NCBI RefSeq assembly: GCF_001613145.1
Contig: NZ_BDBU01000003.1
Location: 1-64,000 of the forward strand
Reading direction: 5' to 3'
Origin: Nocardia jejuensis NBRC 103114
GTDB taxonomy: Bacteria; Actinomycetota; Actinomycetes; Mycobacteriales; Mycobacteriaceae
DNA length: 64,000 nucleotides
Below, in pieces: positions 34,626 to 43,339 of this stretch. Within the stretch, counting starts at the first letter, position 1; every line of letters starts with the position of its first letter. The notes beneath the pieces are model-generated. The model was not told the DNA's origin, searched no databases, and saw nothing but the letters and a program-made list of their open reading frames with translations. The translations under genes and the position numbers were made by a program.

Positions 34626-36341
34626 TCAGAGTGTGGGTTGCCGGCTGAGCATGCTCAGCAACTGGTATCCGGCGCGGCCGTAACCGCGCAGGCGCGAGAT
34701 CGGGCGGGGCGCGGCGATCGCGGTGCCCAGGGTGCGCATGGCGTCTTCCAATTCCGGGCCGTACGGGTACCACCACGGACGTTTGGGTCCGAAGGCCGGG
34801 CCGCGCGGGGAATCGATCACCTGCACCCAGACCGCGTCCAACAGTGCGTCGGGGCCGTGGGAGCGGCCGAATCCGGAGAGTCCGACGCCGCCCCACGGCA
34901 GCTCGGGAGTCGAATACATGGTGGCGGCAACATCATTGATCGACACCGCCCCGGCGTCGAGCCGCTGCGCCAGCGCGCGGGCGCGAGTGGTATCGGCTGA
35001 GAAGATACTGGCGGTGAGGCCGTAGCGGGTGTCGTTGTGCAGGGCGACGGCGTCCTCGTCGGAGTCGAAGCGCGCGACCGCGACCACCGGGCCGAAGGTC
35101 TCCTCGGACCAGACCTCGGCGTCGGTGACCGCGTCGCCGCTGATCAGAGCCGGGGCGCAGCGGCGTTCACGCAGGGCCGCGCCACCGCTGACCTCGAGCC
35201 CGCACTCGCGGGCGGCCTCGAGGTGCCGATGCCAGATCGCCTCCTGCCGTGCGTCGATGGCGGGCGCCAGGTCCCGGCGGGTGTCGATGCGCCGCAGTTT
35301 GTCCTGCAGGCGGGCCAGGAACGCGTCGTGCAGATCTGTGTGCACCAGTACGCGTTCGATCGAGCAGCAGGCCTGACCGCCGTTGAAGGTCGCGCCCCAG
35401 GCGACCGCACTGGTGGTGAACTCCAGGTCCGCATCGTCCAGGACGATCGCCGCGTCGACGCCGCCGAGTTCGAGTCCCACCGGAATGGGGAATCGGGCCG
35501 CGGCGGCCATCACCTTGCGCCCGGTGGCCACCGAACCGGTGAACACCACCTTGTCGGGCCGGGCGTCGATCAACTCCGCGCCGAGGGCGCCGTCGCCGGT
35601 GGCCAGTTGCAGCACGCCGTCTCCGAGACCGCAGGCCGCGATCAGATCGACCAGCAGGGCGGCGACGCCGGGGGTGAGCTCGGACGGCTTGAGAATGACC
35701 GCGTTGCCCGCGATCAGCGCGGGAAGCACCTGGCTGAACGGGATGAGGAACGGCAGATTCCAGGGTGCGATCGCGACGATGACCCCGTAGGGGCGGTGGG
35801 TGCGCATGGCGGTGCGGTAGGGCGCGGTCGGTGAGGCGATCCGCGACGGGCCGAGGATCTCGACCGCGACATCCAGGTGGTGGCGGGTGAGGGCGATCGC
35901 CGGAACCAGTTCGTGCGCAATGGCTTCCGCGCGCGGCTTGCCGTTCTCGGCCGTGATGGCGTCGGCGGCGCGGTCGAGATTCTCCAGCAGGATCGTGGGC
36001 AGTCGCTCGAGTATCCGGACGCGCTCGTCGACGCTCAGCGCACCCCAGACGGGCTGAGCCGCACGTGCCCGGGCAATCGAATCGTCCGCTGTCCGCTCGG
36101 TGGCCCCGATCGCTGCCCGGATCTCGCTCGGCGGCGGACTCGAAGACGGCGGACTCGAAGACGGCGTCGTCACCGAAGCGGGTCGATCGACGGTCGCGGT
36201 CGAACGCGAGCCCTCCGTGGCGTGTGTGTCGGGCGCGTTCTGCGCCGTCCCGGGCCCGCCGGACGAGAACTCCGGGACACCGTCCGGCGACGTGGCTGCG
36301 CTGCTCGGGGACTCGGGTGGGGATTGCGGAAGGGGCGTCAT
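34626..36341 (-). CDS. Aldehyde dehydrogenase family protein with Ser/Pro-rich N-terminus
   Basis: The NAD(P)-dependent aldehyde dehydrogenase has VIVAIAPWNLPFLIPFSQVLPALIAGNAVILKPSE, FTGSVATGRKVM, the catalytic Glu in GLELGGVDAAIV, the catalytic Cys in FNGGQACCSIERV, and SEETFGPVVAVARFDSDEDA. From ATG 36341 it has 571 residues, the first 75 of them disordered and Ser/Pro-rich. A GTG at 36173 would give 515 residues, close to family length. It is the first gene of the operon, with a TGGTC-A-GACCA operator 52 bases upstream. It likely oxidises the aldehyde made by the GMC enzyme. Confidence 0.9.
   Translation of the reverse strand: MTPLPQSPPESPSSAATSPDGVPEFSSGGPGTAQNAPDTHATEGSRSTATVDRPASVTTPSSSPPSSSPPPSEIRAAIGATERTADDSIARARAAQPVWGALSVDERVRILERLPTILLENLDRAADAITAENGKPRAEAIAHELVPAIALTRHHLDVAVEILGPSRIASPTAPYRTAMRTHRPYGVIVAIAPWNLPFLIPFSQVLPALIAGNAVILKPSELTPGVAALLVDLIAACGLGDGVLQLATGDGALGAELIDARPDKVVFTGSVATGRKVMAAAARFPIPVGLELGGVDAAIVLDDADLEFTTSAVAWGATFNGGQACCSIERVLVHTDLHDAFLARLQDKLRRIDTRRDLAPAIDARQEAIWHRHLEAARECGLEVSGGAALRERRCAPALISGDAVTDAEVWSEETFGPVVAVARFDSDEDAVALHNDTRYGLTASIFSADTTRARALAQRLDAGAVSINDVAATMYSTPELPWGGVGLSGFGRSHGPDALLDAVWVQVIDSPRGPAFGPKRPWWYPYGPELEDAMRTLGTAIAAPRPISRLRGYGRAGYQLLSMLSRQPTL
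36133..36162 (-). repeat. 15-bp tandem duplication in the aldehyde dehydrogenase N-terminus
   Basis: GGCGGACTCGAAGAC is repeated twice without a gap and in frame, extending the Ser/Ser/Pro-rich stretch of the protein. Confidence 0.8.
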
Positions 36342-36392
36342 GCAGGTACCGCCTAGTCGAAACTCTCACTGGACTTTGGCCTGGTGGCCAAG

Positions 36393-36403
36393 TGGTCAGA
36401 CCA
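36393..36403. promoter_or_regulatory. FadR-type operator upstream of aldehyde dehydrogenase
   Basis: TGGTC-A-GACCA is a perfect palindrome, the pattern known for FadR-subfamily GntR regulators, located between the regulator gene and the operon that it probably controls. Confidence 0.75.
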
Positions 36404-36449
36404 ATATAGACACACGCCGACCCCGAGCAACAGGGGTGGTCCGTGCGCG

Positions 36450-37175
36450 TCAGGCCTGAGCGGGCGCGACCTGCTGGCGGAAGGCGTCGAACTGCGCGGC
36501 GGAGATCGCGAGCAGCTGATCCGCGGCGGAGCGGCTGGCCTGCACGTCGCCGTCGAGGACCGCGTCGCCCAGGGCGCGATAGCGGTCGATATCGCCGACC
36601 TCCGGAGCCATCAGCCCGGCCAGCGCCGCGACAGCCGGTTCGTAGACCGCCCGCAGGTCGTTGTAGAGCAACCGGTAGACGATCGAATCGGCGCCGTCCA
36701 CCAAGAGATCCCAGAAGGCGATCGCACGCAGTTGCTGCCCGACCGGATCTCGTTCGGACTCCAGGGCTTCCAGCGATTGCATGAGAACATCGGCGAGACC
36801 GTCGGCGGCCCGCTCGGCCGCGAGTGCGGCGACCTCCCGGCCCAGCGCGCGTCGCGTCTCCAGAATCGAGCGGATGACATCGTGGTCGATTTCGCCCTTG
36901 CGCACCAACAGCCGCGGCAGCATGTCCATCCCGGCGGTGCGCCGGAAATCCTGCACCATGGTCGATCCGCCCTGGCGAACCTCCACCAGACCGGAGTGCG
37001 CGAGCCGCTGCAGCGCCTCGCGCACTGTCGGTCGCGACACCCCCAGCGCCTCGGCCAGCTGCCGCTCGGCCGGCAGCGCCGCGCCCGGTGCGAGTTCCCC
37101 GTCCAGCACCTCGCCCACGAGCTGCTCGAAGACCGTGTCGGGAACCGTGCGCCGGTCGATCCGCTTGAATGCCAT
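36450..37175 (-). CDS. GntR-family regulator, FadR subfamily
   Basis: The 241-residue protein has an N-terminal winged HTH (VFEQLVGEVLDGELAPGAALPAERQLAEALGVSRPTVREALQRLAHSGLVEVRQGGSTMV) and an all-helical FadR-type C-terminal domain (DVIRSILETRRALGREVAALAAERAADG, YRLLYNDLRAVYEP). FadR regulators release DNA on binding acyl-CoA or related acids. It lies upstream of the aldehyde dehydrogenase–GMC operon on the same strand, and matching palindromes sit before both, so autoregulation and control of the operon are likely. M. tuberculosis Rv0494, a GntR gene beside a GMC gene, is a possible counterpart (from memory). Confidence 0.92.
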   Translation of the reverse strand: MAFKRIDRRTVPDTVFEQLVGEVLDGELAPGAALPAERQLAEALGVSRPTVREALQRLAHSGLVEVRQGGSTMVQDFRRTAGMDMLPRLLVRKGEIDHDVIRSILETRRALGREVAALAAERAADGLADVLMQSLEALESERDPVGQQLRAIAFWDLLVDGADSIVYRLLYNDLRAVYEPAVAALAGLMAPEVGDIDRYRALGDAVLDGDVQASRSAADQLLAISAAQFDAFRQQVAPAQA

Positions 37176-37541
37176 GCCCCGACGCTAGGGGCGGCCCGAT
37201 GACAGGTCAAGCGGCCAGACCAGTTCGCACTCTCTCGTTACCCGCCACGCTGCGGCCTGGTTCTCCTGCACCGGGACCGCCGCGATCATGCGCGCTGGGT
37301 GATGGCGGTGACCGGCGTGCGCAACCGGGTCCGCCGGGCCGGGCGGCGAGGTACGAGGAGGATCACGGCGCGTGAGCGCCGCAGAGCGTGGCGGCGCAGA
37401 ACACGATGACGCGGCAGTGCCCGGCCGGGTGACGCGCAATGGCGAGCCGGAGACTCGATCGACCGGTTCTTTCGCTGGTGTTCATACGAAATTGGTCGTG
37501 GAGGTGCCGCCGGTAACCCGGTGCCCTGGACGATCAGCGTC
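37176..37541. other. Divergent region between GntR regulator and glycosyltransferase
   Basis: These 366 bases contain the FadR-type site at 37212-37222 and otherwise no gene or clear structure. The half nearest 37542 presumably holds the glycosyltransferase promoter, but no convincing -35/-10 pair is visible. Confidence 0.5.
37212..37222. promoter_or_regulatory. Imperfect FadR-type operator before the GntR gene
   Basis: CGGCC-A-GACCA (TGGTC-T-GGCCG on the other strand) keeps one perfect half-site of the palindrome found at 36393-36403. It starts 37 bases upstream of the regulator's ATG, so it fits autoregulation. Confidence 0.55.
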
Positions 37542-38672
37542 GTGCGCATAGTTCAGCTGGCTAATTTCTATGGTCCGCGCTCCGGGGGGCTTCGCACCGC
37601 ACTGCATCATCTCGGCCAGGGCTACGTCGCCGCCGGTCACGAGGTCGTGCTGATCGTGCCCGGACCGCGACGCGCCGAGGAGCTCTTGCCCTCGGGGGTA
37701 CTGCGAATCACCGTGCCCGCCCCCGCGATTGCGTGGACCGGCGGATACCGGGCCGCCCACCCGCGCCGCGTCGCGGATATCCTCTCCGGGCTGCGACCCG
37801 ATGTCCTGGAGGTCTCCGATCGCCTGACCCTGCGCGGTTTCGGGCTCTGGGCCCGCCGCCGCGGCGTCGCGGGAGTGATGATCTCCCACGAGCGACTGGA
37901 CCGGCTACTCGGGCAGTTCCTGCCCGGCCCCGCCGCCCGCCGGGCCGCCGACATCGCCAATCGCCGCACCGCCCGGAATTACGACATCGTCGTGTGCACA
38001 ACACAATTCGCGCGCGAGGAGTTCCAGCGCATCGATGTGCCCAATATCGAGCTGGTCCCGCTCGGCGTCGACCTCGACATGTTCCGGCCCGACCGGCACA
38101 ACCTGCGCCTGCGCACCGACCTCGGCGTCGAGGACTATCCGCTGCTGGTGCACTGTGGCCGCCTCTCGGTCGAGAAGCGAGTGGATCGCAGCATCGAAGC
38201 CGTTGCGGCCCTGCGCCGCAACGGTCTCGACGCCCGCCTGGTGGTGGCCGGAGAAGGCCCGCGCCGCGAGGCCCTCGAACGCCGCGCCCGCACCATCCCG
38301 CCACTGCGTGACGGCCTGTCGGCCGTGCACTTCACCGGGTTCATCACCGACCGCACCGAATTGGCGACCCTGCTGGCCACCGCCGACGTCTCCCTGGCGC
38401 CGGGCCCCCACGAAACCTTCGGCCTGGCCGCCCTCGAAGCCCTCGCCGCCGGAACCCCGGTCGTGGCCAGCCGCTCCTCCGCACTCGCGGACATAGTCAC
38501 GGCCGACTGCGGCGCGATCGCCGCCGACCACCCCACCGCCTTCGCCGCCGCCGTCACCGATGTCCTGGCCCTCCCCCTTCTCGCGCGCCGCCAGGCAGCG
38601 CGCCACCGAGCCGAGCAATTCACGTGGCCCGCAGCGGTTTCCAGCATGCTCGATCTGCTCGGCTCCGCCTGA
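37542..38672 (+). CDS. GT4-family glycosyltransferase
   Basis: The 376-residue GT-B enzyme starts at GTG 37542 (VRIVQLANFYGPRSGGLRTAL, the usual N-terminal beginning; an earlier GTG at 37521 adds seven residues). The C-terminal donor-site motifs are LLVHCGRLSVEKRVDRSIEAVAAL, GEGPRREALERRA, TGFITDRTELATLLATADVSLAPGPHETFGLAALEALAAGTPVVAS, with the EX7E pair in HETFGLAALE. It transfers a sugar from a nucleotide donor, probably GDP-mannose or UDP-glucose, to a lipid or glycan acceptor. No other glycan genes adjoin it, so the acceptor is unknown. Confidence 0.88.
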   Translation: MRIVQLANFYGPRSGGLRTALHHLGQGYVAAGHEVVLIVPGPRRAEELLPSGVLRITVPAPAIAWTGGYRAAHPRRVADILSGLRPDVLEVSDRLTLRGFGLWARRRGVAGVMISHERLDRLLGQFLPGPAARRAADIANRRTARNYDIVVCTTQFAREEFQRIDVPNIELVPLGVDLDMFRPDRHNLRLRTDLGVEDYPLLVHCGRLSVEKRVDRSIEAVAALRRNGLDARLVVAGEGPRREALERRARTIPPLRDGLSAVHFTGFITDRTELATLLATADVSLAPGPHETFGLAALEALAAGTPVVASRSSALADIVTADCGAIAADHPTAFAAAVTDVLALPLLARRQAARHRAEQFTWPAAVSSMLDLLGSA

Positions 38673-38784
38673 AGCACGCGGCCCCCGCCGGGACCGGTGC
38701 CCAGGGCGGATACTCGCGTCCTGCGGGGTCGGTGGCCCGGACGAGAATTCGCCCGCCGCAATCGTTTTGATAGATCATCGACCG

Positions 38785-39897
38785 GTGACTTCACGATCGG
38801 GGCCGACCGGCCCACGACGCAGGCTCAATCGCGTCAGCGCCCTGACCCCGCCGGACACCACTCGCTCCCGGATACGCAGGACCGGCCGCGCCTTCTTCGG
38901 CTGGGGTGGCTGGGCGAAACTGGCCTCGATGGTCACCACGGTAGCCGCGCTCGCGGCACTGTGGTTCACCAACGAATCCCTCCGCGCCACCAACGACCAA
39001 TTCGGCTTGACCAGGCAGACGACGATCACCGAACGCTTCGCCAAGGCGGTCGAACAACTCGGCAACAGCACCAGTCTCGACGTTCAGCTCGGCGGCATCT
39101 ATCTGCTCGAACGCCTCGCGGCGGACTCACCGACGGACCGCTCCTCGATCTTCGAGGTACTCGGCGCGTACGTGCGCACGCACGCGCCCGACGGGGCGGA
39201 CTGCGGCAGCCCCGCACAAATGGTCTTTCCCGTACACATCCAAGCTGCCCTCACCGTGATCGGCCGGCGCTCTGTCGGAGGCCCGGAACGAATCGATCTG
39301 TCCAGAACCTGCCTGGCGAACGCGAACTTGAAGGACGCCAACCTCCGCGACGTGGATTTGAACCGCGCGAATCTGTCGTCCGCGGATCTGTCCTCGGCGC
39401 GGCTGATCGGCGCGAACCTCGAACGCGCCGACCTGGCTCGGGCGCGACTGAAAAAGACCGATCTCACCGACGCCGTACTCGATTCCGCAGTTCTGTCCGA
39501 CTCCTTGCTCAATGGTTCGAACCTGACGGGCGCGAATCTGACCAGCGCCAACTTGAGGGGTGCGTTTCTCGAGGACGCAACGCTGGACAACGCGGATTTC
39601 ACCCTCGCCGACCTTCGAGGTTCGGTTTTCGAGTTACCCAAGGGCGCACAGAGTTACGGACCCGATCAGTCCATCGAGCGTCCCGACGGTCCGGACCGGG
39701 GCACCACGCAGCCGGCGGTTCCGGCGACGGGACCGTCGATGGCGACCGGGATTCGGCTGCGCGGCGCCAACCTCACGGGTGCTCTCTACGATGCCCGCAC
39801 CGAATGGCCTGCCGGTTTCGTCCCGACCGCCGGTGGCCCGGAGGCGGCGGCAGGCGTGCTCGATCCAGCTGGTCCGGTCACACAGCCGCCGCGCTAG
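38785..39897 (+). CDS. Membrane-anchored pentapeptide-repeat protein
   Basis: The start is uncertain; I use GTG 38785, giving 370 residues, with an upstream TTG at 38767 as the alternative. A basic N-terminus leads to one membrane helix (KLASMVTTVAALAALWF), then a conserved linker (LTRQTTITERFAKAVEQLGNSTSLDVQLGGIYLLERLAADSPTDRSSIFEVLGAYVR) typical of actinobacterial pentapeptide proteins. About 20 pentapeptide repeats follow (A[N/D]Lxx), forming a right-handed beta-helix, with one further repeat after a Pro/Thr-rich break. The helix probably projects into the cytoplasm as a binding scaffold. Function unknown. Confidence 0.82.
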   Translation: MTSRSGPTGPRRRLNRVSALTPPDTTRSRIRRTGRAFFGWGGWAKLASMVTTVAALAALWFTNESLRATNDQFGLTRQTTITERFAKAVEQLGNSTSLDVQLGGIYLLERLAADSPTDRSSIFEVLGAYVRTHAPDGADCGSPAQMVFPVHIQAALTVIGRRSVGGPERIDLSRTCLANANLKDANLRDVDLNRANLSSADLSSARLIGANLERADLARARLKKTDLTDAVLDSAVLSDSLLNGSNLTGANLTSANLRGAFLEDATLDNADFTLADLRGSVFELPKGAQSYGPDQSIERPDGPDRGTTQPAVPATGPSMATGIRLRGANLTGALYDARTEWPAGFVPTAGGPEAAAGVLDPAGPVTQPPR

Positions 39898-39940
39898 GCC
39901 GTGCATGCGATGACCAGCGACCCAGGCCCGGCGCGAAGAC

Positions 39941-39961
39941 GGGTGAGGGTTCAGCTCACCC
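39941..39961. terminator. Short hairpin between pentapeptide and LLM genes
   Basis: A 7-bp stem (GGGTGAG / CTCACCC) with a 7-base loop in the 58-base convergent gap, overlapping the last codons of the LLM gene. Confidence 0.45.
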
Positions 39962-40831
39962 CAGCAGCACCGGCGCCAGTTCGCGCCACTGCGCGCGGGG
40001 CAGCTGCCAGCGATCCGGGGTGGCGTGGACCATGCCGTCGGTGAGAACCGAGACCGCGACGTGGTCCGCCCCCGCCGCCAGGTGTTCCTCGACGCGCTTG
40101 CGGATGGCGTCCGCATCGCCCCAGGCGACCAGATAGTCGATCAGGCGGTCACTGCCGCCGTCGGCGAAGTCCTGGTCGGTGAATCCGATCCGGAGCAGGT
40201 TGTTCGTGTAATTGGGCAGCGCGAGGTAGTAGGCGATGTTTCCGCGGGCGATGGCGCGGGCCGTGGCGGGATCGCCCTCCAGCACGACCTTCTGCTCCGG
40301 CGCGAGAATCGGTCCCGCGCCGAGGATCTCACGCGCTTCGGCGGTGTGGTCGGGGGTGGTCAGGAACGGGTGTGCGCCGAGGGTGCGGGTCCCGGCGAGT
40401 TTCACCATCTTCGGGCCGAGTGCGGCCAGGAGCCGGTTCTCGGCGGGCAGACCGGCGGCATCGAGTTCGTCGAGGTAGTGCACCGTCTTGCTGTACGGCT
40501 TGGCGTAGTCGGTTCCGACGGCCGGGGCGTGGCTGTTGCCGATTCCCAGCAGCGCCCGGTTGGGATGCTGCCCGGCGATCTCGCCGTAGCGGGCCGCGAG
40601 GGCCTCGGCGGGAGCGTTCCAGATGTTCACGATGCCGCTGGCGACGGTGATCCGGTCGGTGGCATCGAGCAGCCCCGACACGGCGTTCAGTGTGGCGTCC
40701 TCGTTGCCGACCCAGATCGCGCCGTACCCGAGAGCGTCGAGTTCTGCTGCGGCCGAGGCCGATTCGCCATTGTCTCGCGCCCACAGGAACACCGGTGCCC
40801 AGATTCCGATGCGTCCGATCTCGATGGTCAT
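39956..40831 (-). CDS. LLM-class F420-dependent oxidoreductase
   Basis: The 291-residue TIM-barrel protein of the luciferase-like superfamily includes IGIWAPVFLWARDNGESASAAAELDALGYGAIWVGNEDAT, ITVASGIVNIWNAPAEALAARYGEIAG, and RALLGIGNSHAP, with the conserved Gly-Ile-Gly strand. The type that uses coenzyme F420 is common in Nocardia and mycobacteria. It has AGGAG upstream of the ATG. It is divergent from an ArsR-type repressor, with two inverted repeats between, so expression is probably induced by that repressor's ligand. The substrate is unknown. Confidence 0.88.
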   Translation of the reverse strand: MTIEIGRIGIWAPVFLWARDNGESASAAAELDALGYGAIWVGNEDATLNAVSGLLDATDRITVASGIVNIWNAPAEALAARYGEIAGQHPNRALLGIGNSHAPAVGTDYAKPYSKTVHYLDELDAAGLPAENRLLAALGPKMVKLAGTRTLGAHPFLTTPDHTAEAREILGAGPILAPEQKVVLEGDPATARAIARGNIAYYLALPNYTNNLLRIGFTDQDFADGGSDRLIDYLVAWGDADAIRKRVEEHLAAGADHVAVSVLTDGMVHATPDRWQLPRAQWRELAPVLLG

Positions 40832-40869
40832 GCGAGCCTTCTCTCCTCCGGTGGTGACACCCGGCTAGA

Positions 40870-40919
40870 CTGTTCGTTCAGGATCGAACAGTAGCATCAT
40901 GTTCGATGTTCATCAAACA
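40870..40919. promoter_or_regulatory. Two inverted repeats between LLM and ArsR genes
   Basis: CTGTTCG-N8-CGAACAG (40870-40891) and TGTTCGATG-TT-CATCAAACA (40900-40919, one mismatch) share the TGTTCG core. They are likely sites for the ArsR repressor over the divergent promoters. Confidence 0.65.
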
Positions 40920-40937
40920 GTTGGAGGTGTCGCCGCG

Positions 40938-41246
40938 ATGCGCACGCTGACCCATACCCACCCCAGGGACGCTTCGCTGCAGTCCGTCCTGGCCGCGCTC
41001 GCCGATCCGGTGCGGTTCGAGATCGTCCGCCAGCTCGCCGTCGAGGAGGTCGAGAAAGCGTGCGGCACTTTCGATGTCGCCGTCGGCAAGGCGACCCTGA
41101 GTCACCACTTCACTGTCCTGCGCGATTCGGGACTGATCGAGCAGCGCGATGCGGGAGCCAAGCGCCTGAACCGGTTGCGCCGCGAGGAGCTGGACGAGCG
41201 CTTTCCCGGCCTGCTCGATCTGATCCTCAACGAGCCGCGCCCCTGA
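40938..41246 (+). CDS. ArsR-family winged-helix repressor
   Basis: I start it at ATG 40938, ten bases after GGAGG; an ATG at 40899 would put the operator inside the gene. The 102-residue protein has SLQSVLAALADPVRFEIVRQLAVEEVEKACGTFDVAVGKATLSHHFTVLRDSGLIEQRDAGAKRLNRLRREELDERFPG, the standard ArsR HTH with SHHF recognition helix. The metal-binding CxC motif is absent, so it probably responds to an organic ligand. The single Cys precedes the HTH. It most likely represses the divergent LLM gene. Confidence 0.9.
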   Translation: MRTLTHTHPRDASLQSVLAALADPVRFEIVRQLAVEEVEKACGTFDVAVGKATLSHHFTVLRDSGLIEQRDAGAKRLNRLRREELDERFPGLLDLILNEPRP

Positions 41247-41253
41247 GCCGGGC

Positions 41254-41270
41254 ATCGAAGATGCTTCGAT
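41254..41270 (+). terminator. Small hairpin after the ArsR gene
   Basis: ATCGAA-GATGC-TTCGAT is a perfect 6-bp stem with a 5-base loop, 8 bases after the stop. It is short and weak. Confidence 0.35.
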
Positions 41271-41292
41271 AGGCACGCGTTCGTACATGCGA

Positions 41293-41339
41293 CGAATGAT
41301 TATTCGAACGATGTGAAGGCAAGATAGAGAATCATATTC
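41293..41339. promoter_or_regulatory. AT-rich dyads upstream of ald
   Basis: CGAAT-GATT-ATTCG (41293-41306) and GAAT-CAT-ATTC (41329-41339) are short dyads with the ATTC/GAAT arms expected of Lrp/AsnC sites, 95-141 bases before the ald start. Two phased sites would suit an octameric AldR-type regulator. Confidence 0.5.
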
Positions 41340-41433
41340 AGCTTCATGGTGTTGATCTCGCATAATCTTCATACTCACTTCCTGAGAGGGCGTCAGCACG
41401 CGCCCACCCGTCGAGCGACATCAGGAGTGTGGA

Positions 41434-42540
41434 ATGAAGATCGGGATCCCCCGCGAGGTCAAGAACCACGAGTATCGCGTCGCCTGCACCCCTGCGGGGG
41501 TGCACGAGCTGGTCGCACGCGGTCACGAGGTGTTCGTGGAATCCGGCGCGGGCATCGGATCCGCCTTCGACGACACCTCCTACGCCTATGCCGGTGCGCG
41601 CGTACTGGACACCGCCGACGAGGTATGGGCCGTCGCCGAGCTGATCCTGAAGGTCAAAGAGCCGGTCGCCGAGGAATATTCGCGCATGCGCTCGGGCCAG
41701 CTGCTGTTCACCTATCTGCATCTGGCCGCGTCCAAGGAGTGCACCGACGCCCTGCTCGCCGCCGGAGTCACCTCCATCGCGTACGAGACCGTCACCGCCC
41801 GCGACGGCTCGCTGCCGCTGCTGGCTCCGATGAGCGAGGTCGCGGGACGCCTTGCCCCGCAGGCGGGTTCCTATCATCTGATGCGCAGCGGCGGCGGCCG
41901 CGGCGTGCTGATGGGCGGCGTGCCGGGGGTTCGCCCGGCCGAGGTGGTGGTGATCGGCGCGGGTGTCTCGGGCCGTAATGCCATCGCCGTCGCGCACGGC
42001 ATGCACGCCGAGGTCACCGTGCTGGACCTGAACATCGCACGCCTGCGCGAGATCGACGACCTCTACCACGGCGGGGTCCGCACCGTCATGTCCAACCGGT
42101 TCGAGCTCGAAAATCTCGTGCGGGAGGCCGATCTGGTGATCGGCGCGGTGCTGGTCCCGGGTGCGAAAGCCCCGACACTGGTATCCAACGATCTTGTCGC
42201 CCAGATGAAGCCGGGTTCGGTGCTGGTCGACATCGCCATCGATCAGGGCGGCTGCTTCGAGGATTCGCACCCCACCACGCACGCCGATCCCACCTACCGG
42301 GTGCACGATTCGATCTTCTACTGCGTCGCGAACATGCCCGGCGCGGTCCCGCACACCTCCACCGTCGCCCTCACCAACGCCACGCTCCCCTACGCGATCG
42401 CCCTCGCCGATGGGGGCTGGCAGGCCGCCGTCGCCGCGGACACGGGCCTGGCAGCGGGTCTGAGCACCCACGCCGGCGCGCTGCTGTCCGGGGAAGTCGC
42501 CGCCACGCACGGTTACGCCGCGCACAGCCTCGCCTGTTGA
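41434..42540 (+). CDS. ald: L-alanine dehydrogenase
   Basis: The 368-residue enzyme interconverts L-alanine and pyruvate plus ammonia with NAD. Family landmarks are [33 protein letters not shown] at the start, the catalytic Lys in [12 protein letters not shown], His in [55 protein letters not shown] (NAD site), and [21 protein letters not shown] with Asp270-type Asp. The length is usual for the family. The converging gene encodes an Lrp/AsnC regulator that probably controls it, as AldR does in mycobacteria. Confidence 0.97.
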   Translation: MKIGIPREVKNHEYRVACTPAGVHELVARGHEVFVESGAGIGSAFDDTSYAYAGARVLDTADEVWAVAELILKVKEPVAEEYSRMRSGQLLFTYLHLAASKECTDALLAAGVTSIAYETVTARDGSLPLLAPMSEVAGRLAPQAGSYHLMRSGGGRGVLMGGVPGVRPAEVVVIGAGVSGRNAIAVAHGMHAEVTVLDLNIARLREIDDLYHGGVRTVMSNRFELENLVREADLVIGAVLVPGAKAPTLVSNDLVAQMKPGSVLVDIAIDQGGCFEDSHPTTHADPTYRVHDSIFYCVANMPGAVPHTSTVALTNATLPYAIALADGGWQAAVAADTGLAAGLSTHAGALLSGEVAATHGYAAHSLAC

Positions 42541-42550
42541 CCATCCGGCG

Positions 42551-42596
42551 AGTGGTGGCCGGGCCGTCGACGGCTCCCGGCGACTCGGCCGCCACT
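42551..42596. terminator. Bidirectional terminator between ald and aldR-like genes
   Basis: An 11-bp stem with one G-U pair (AGTGGTGGCCG / CGGCCGCCACT) encloses a loop that holds a second self-complementary segment, GCCGTCGACGGC. It overlaps the stop of the regulator. Confidence 0.65.
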
Positions 42597-43089
42597 ACCG
42601 CACGTGTTCGAAGATCAGGATCGTCTCGGTCCGCGCGACCGCCGGATGCGCACTGAGGTTGTCCAGGACGAAATCGCGCAGCCCACTCGAATCGGCGGTC
42701 GCGACATGAATCAGATAATCGTCGGCCCCGGCGATGAAGTACACGTTCTCCACCTCCGCCAGTCCCCTCATCTGCGCGCCGAATTCGGCCAGATGCCTGC
42801 GCGCCTCGGCATGCAATCGCACCGCGACCATGGCCTGCAGATCGCGTCCCAGCGCGGCGGGATCGATATCGGCGTGGAATCCGCGAATCACGCCGCGCTC
42901 GACGAGACCGCGCACCCGTCCCAAACAGGTGGACGGGGCGATACCAGCGGCGGCGGCGAGTGCGTTGTTCGTCATCCGGCCGTCGCGGGCGAGATGCTCC
43001 AGCAGTACCCGGTCGATATCGTCGATCGGGGTGGACATCGAACCAGCGGGCGTCGAACCAGCGGGCGTCGCCGAAGGAACTTTCTTCAC
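42595..43089 (-). CDS. Lrp/AsnC-family regulator, probably AldR
   Basis: The 164-residue protein has an N-terminal HTH ([63 protein letters not shown]) and a RAM effector domain ([60 protein letters not shown]). Such proteins form octamers that bind amino acids. Position next to ald, opposite strand, suggests that it activates or represses ald in response to alanine. The N-terminal 17 residues ([10 protein letters not shown]) come from a 15-bp tandem repeat; translation may instead start at ATG 43038. Confidence 0.88.
   Translation of the reverse strand: MKKVPSATPAGSTPAGSMSTPIDDIDRVLLEHLARDGRMTNNALAAAAGIAPSTCLGRVRGLVERGVIRGFHADIDPAALGRDLQAMVAVRLHAEARRHLAEFGAQMRGLAEVENVYFIAGADDYLIHVATADSSGLRDFVLDNLSAHPAVARTETILIFEHVR
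43038..43067 (-). repeat. 15-bp tandem duplication at the 5' end of the Lrp/AsnC gene
   Basis: TCGAACCAGCGGGCG occurs twice in direct succession and in frame, adding one TPAGS unit to the N-terminus. Confidence 0.8.
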
Positions 43090-43339
43090 GGGCGAACTCT
43101 ACCGAACATCATTCGGCAGGACATCCGATCACAGAGGAAAGCTGCACCCACTGCCGACTCGATTCCCGGCGGCCACCCTATTGCTCATATTCCCGCTGCG
43201 ATCAGCACGCGACCGTCGAATTACTGTGACCAACAGCCCTGTTCGAGTCGATTGCGAAGCGGAATCGTGCGACTGAACTTCCCGTGAACACCCCCGCGCC
43301 GCCACTGCGAGCAAACGCGCTCGACCCCACACTGAATGG

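Noticed and set aside
37536..37575. tRNA-like AGTTCAGCTGGC string
   Set aside because: It is coding sequence for the glycosyltransferase N-terminus (IVQLA); no cloverleaf arms follow.
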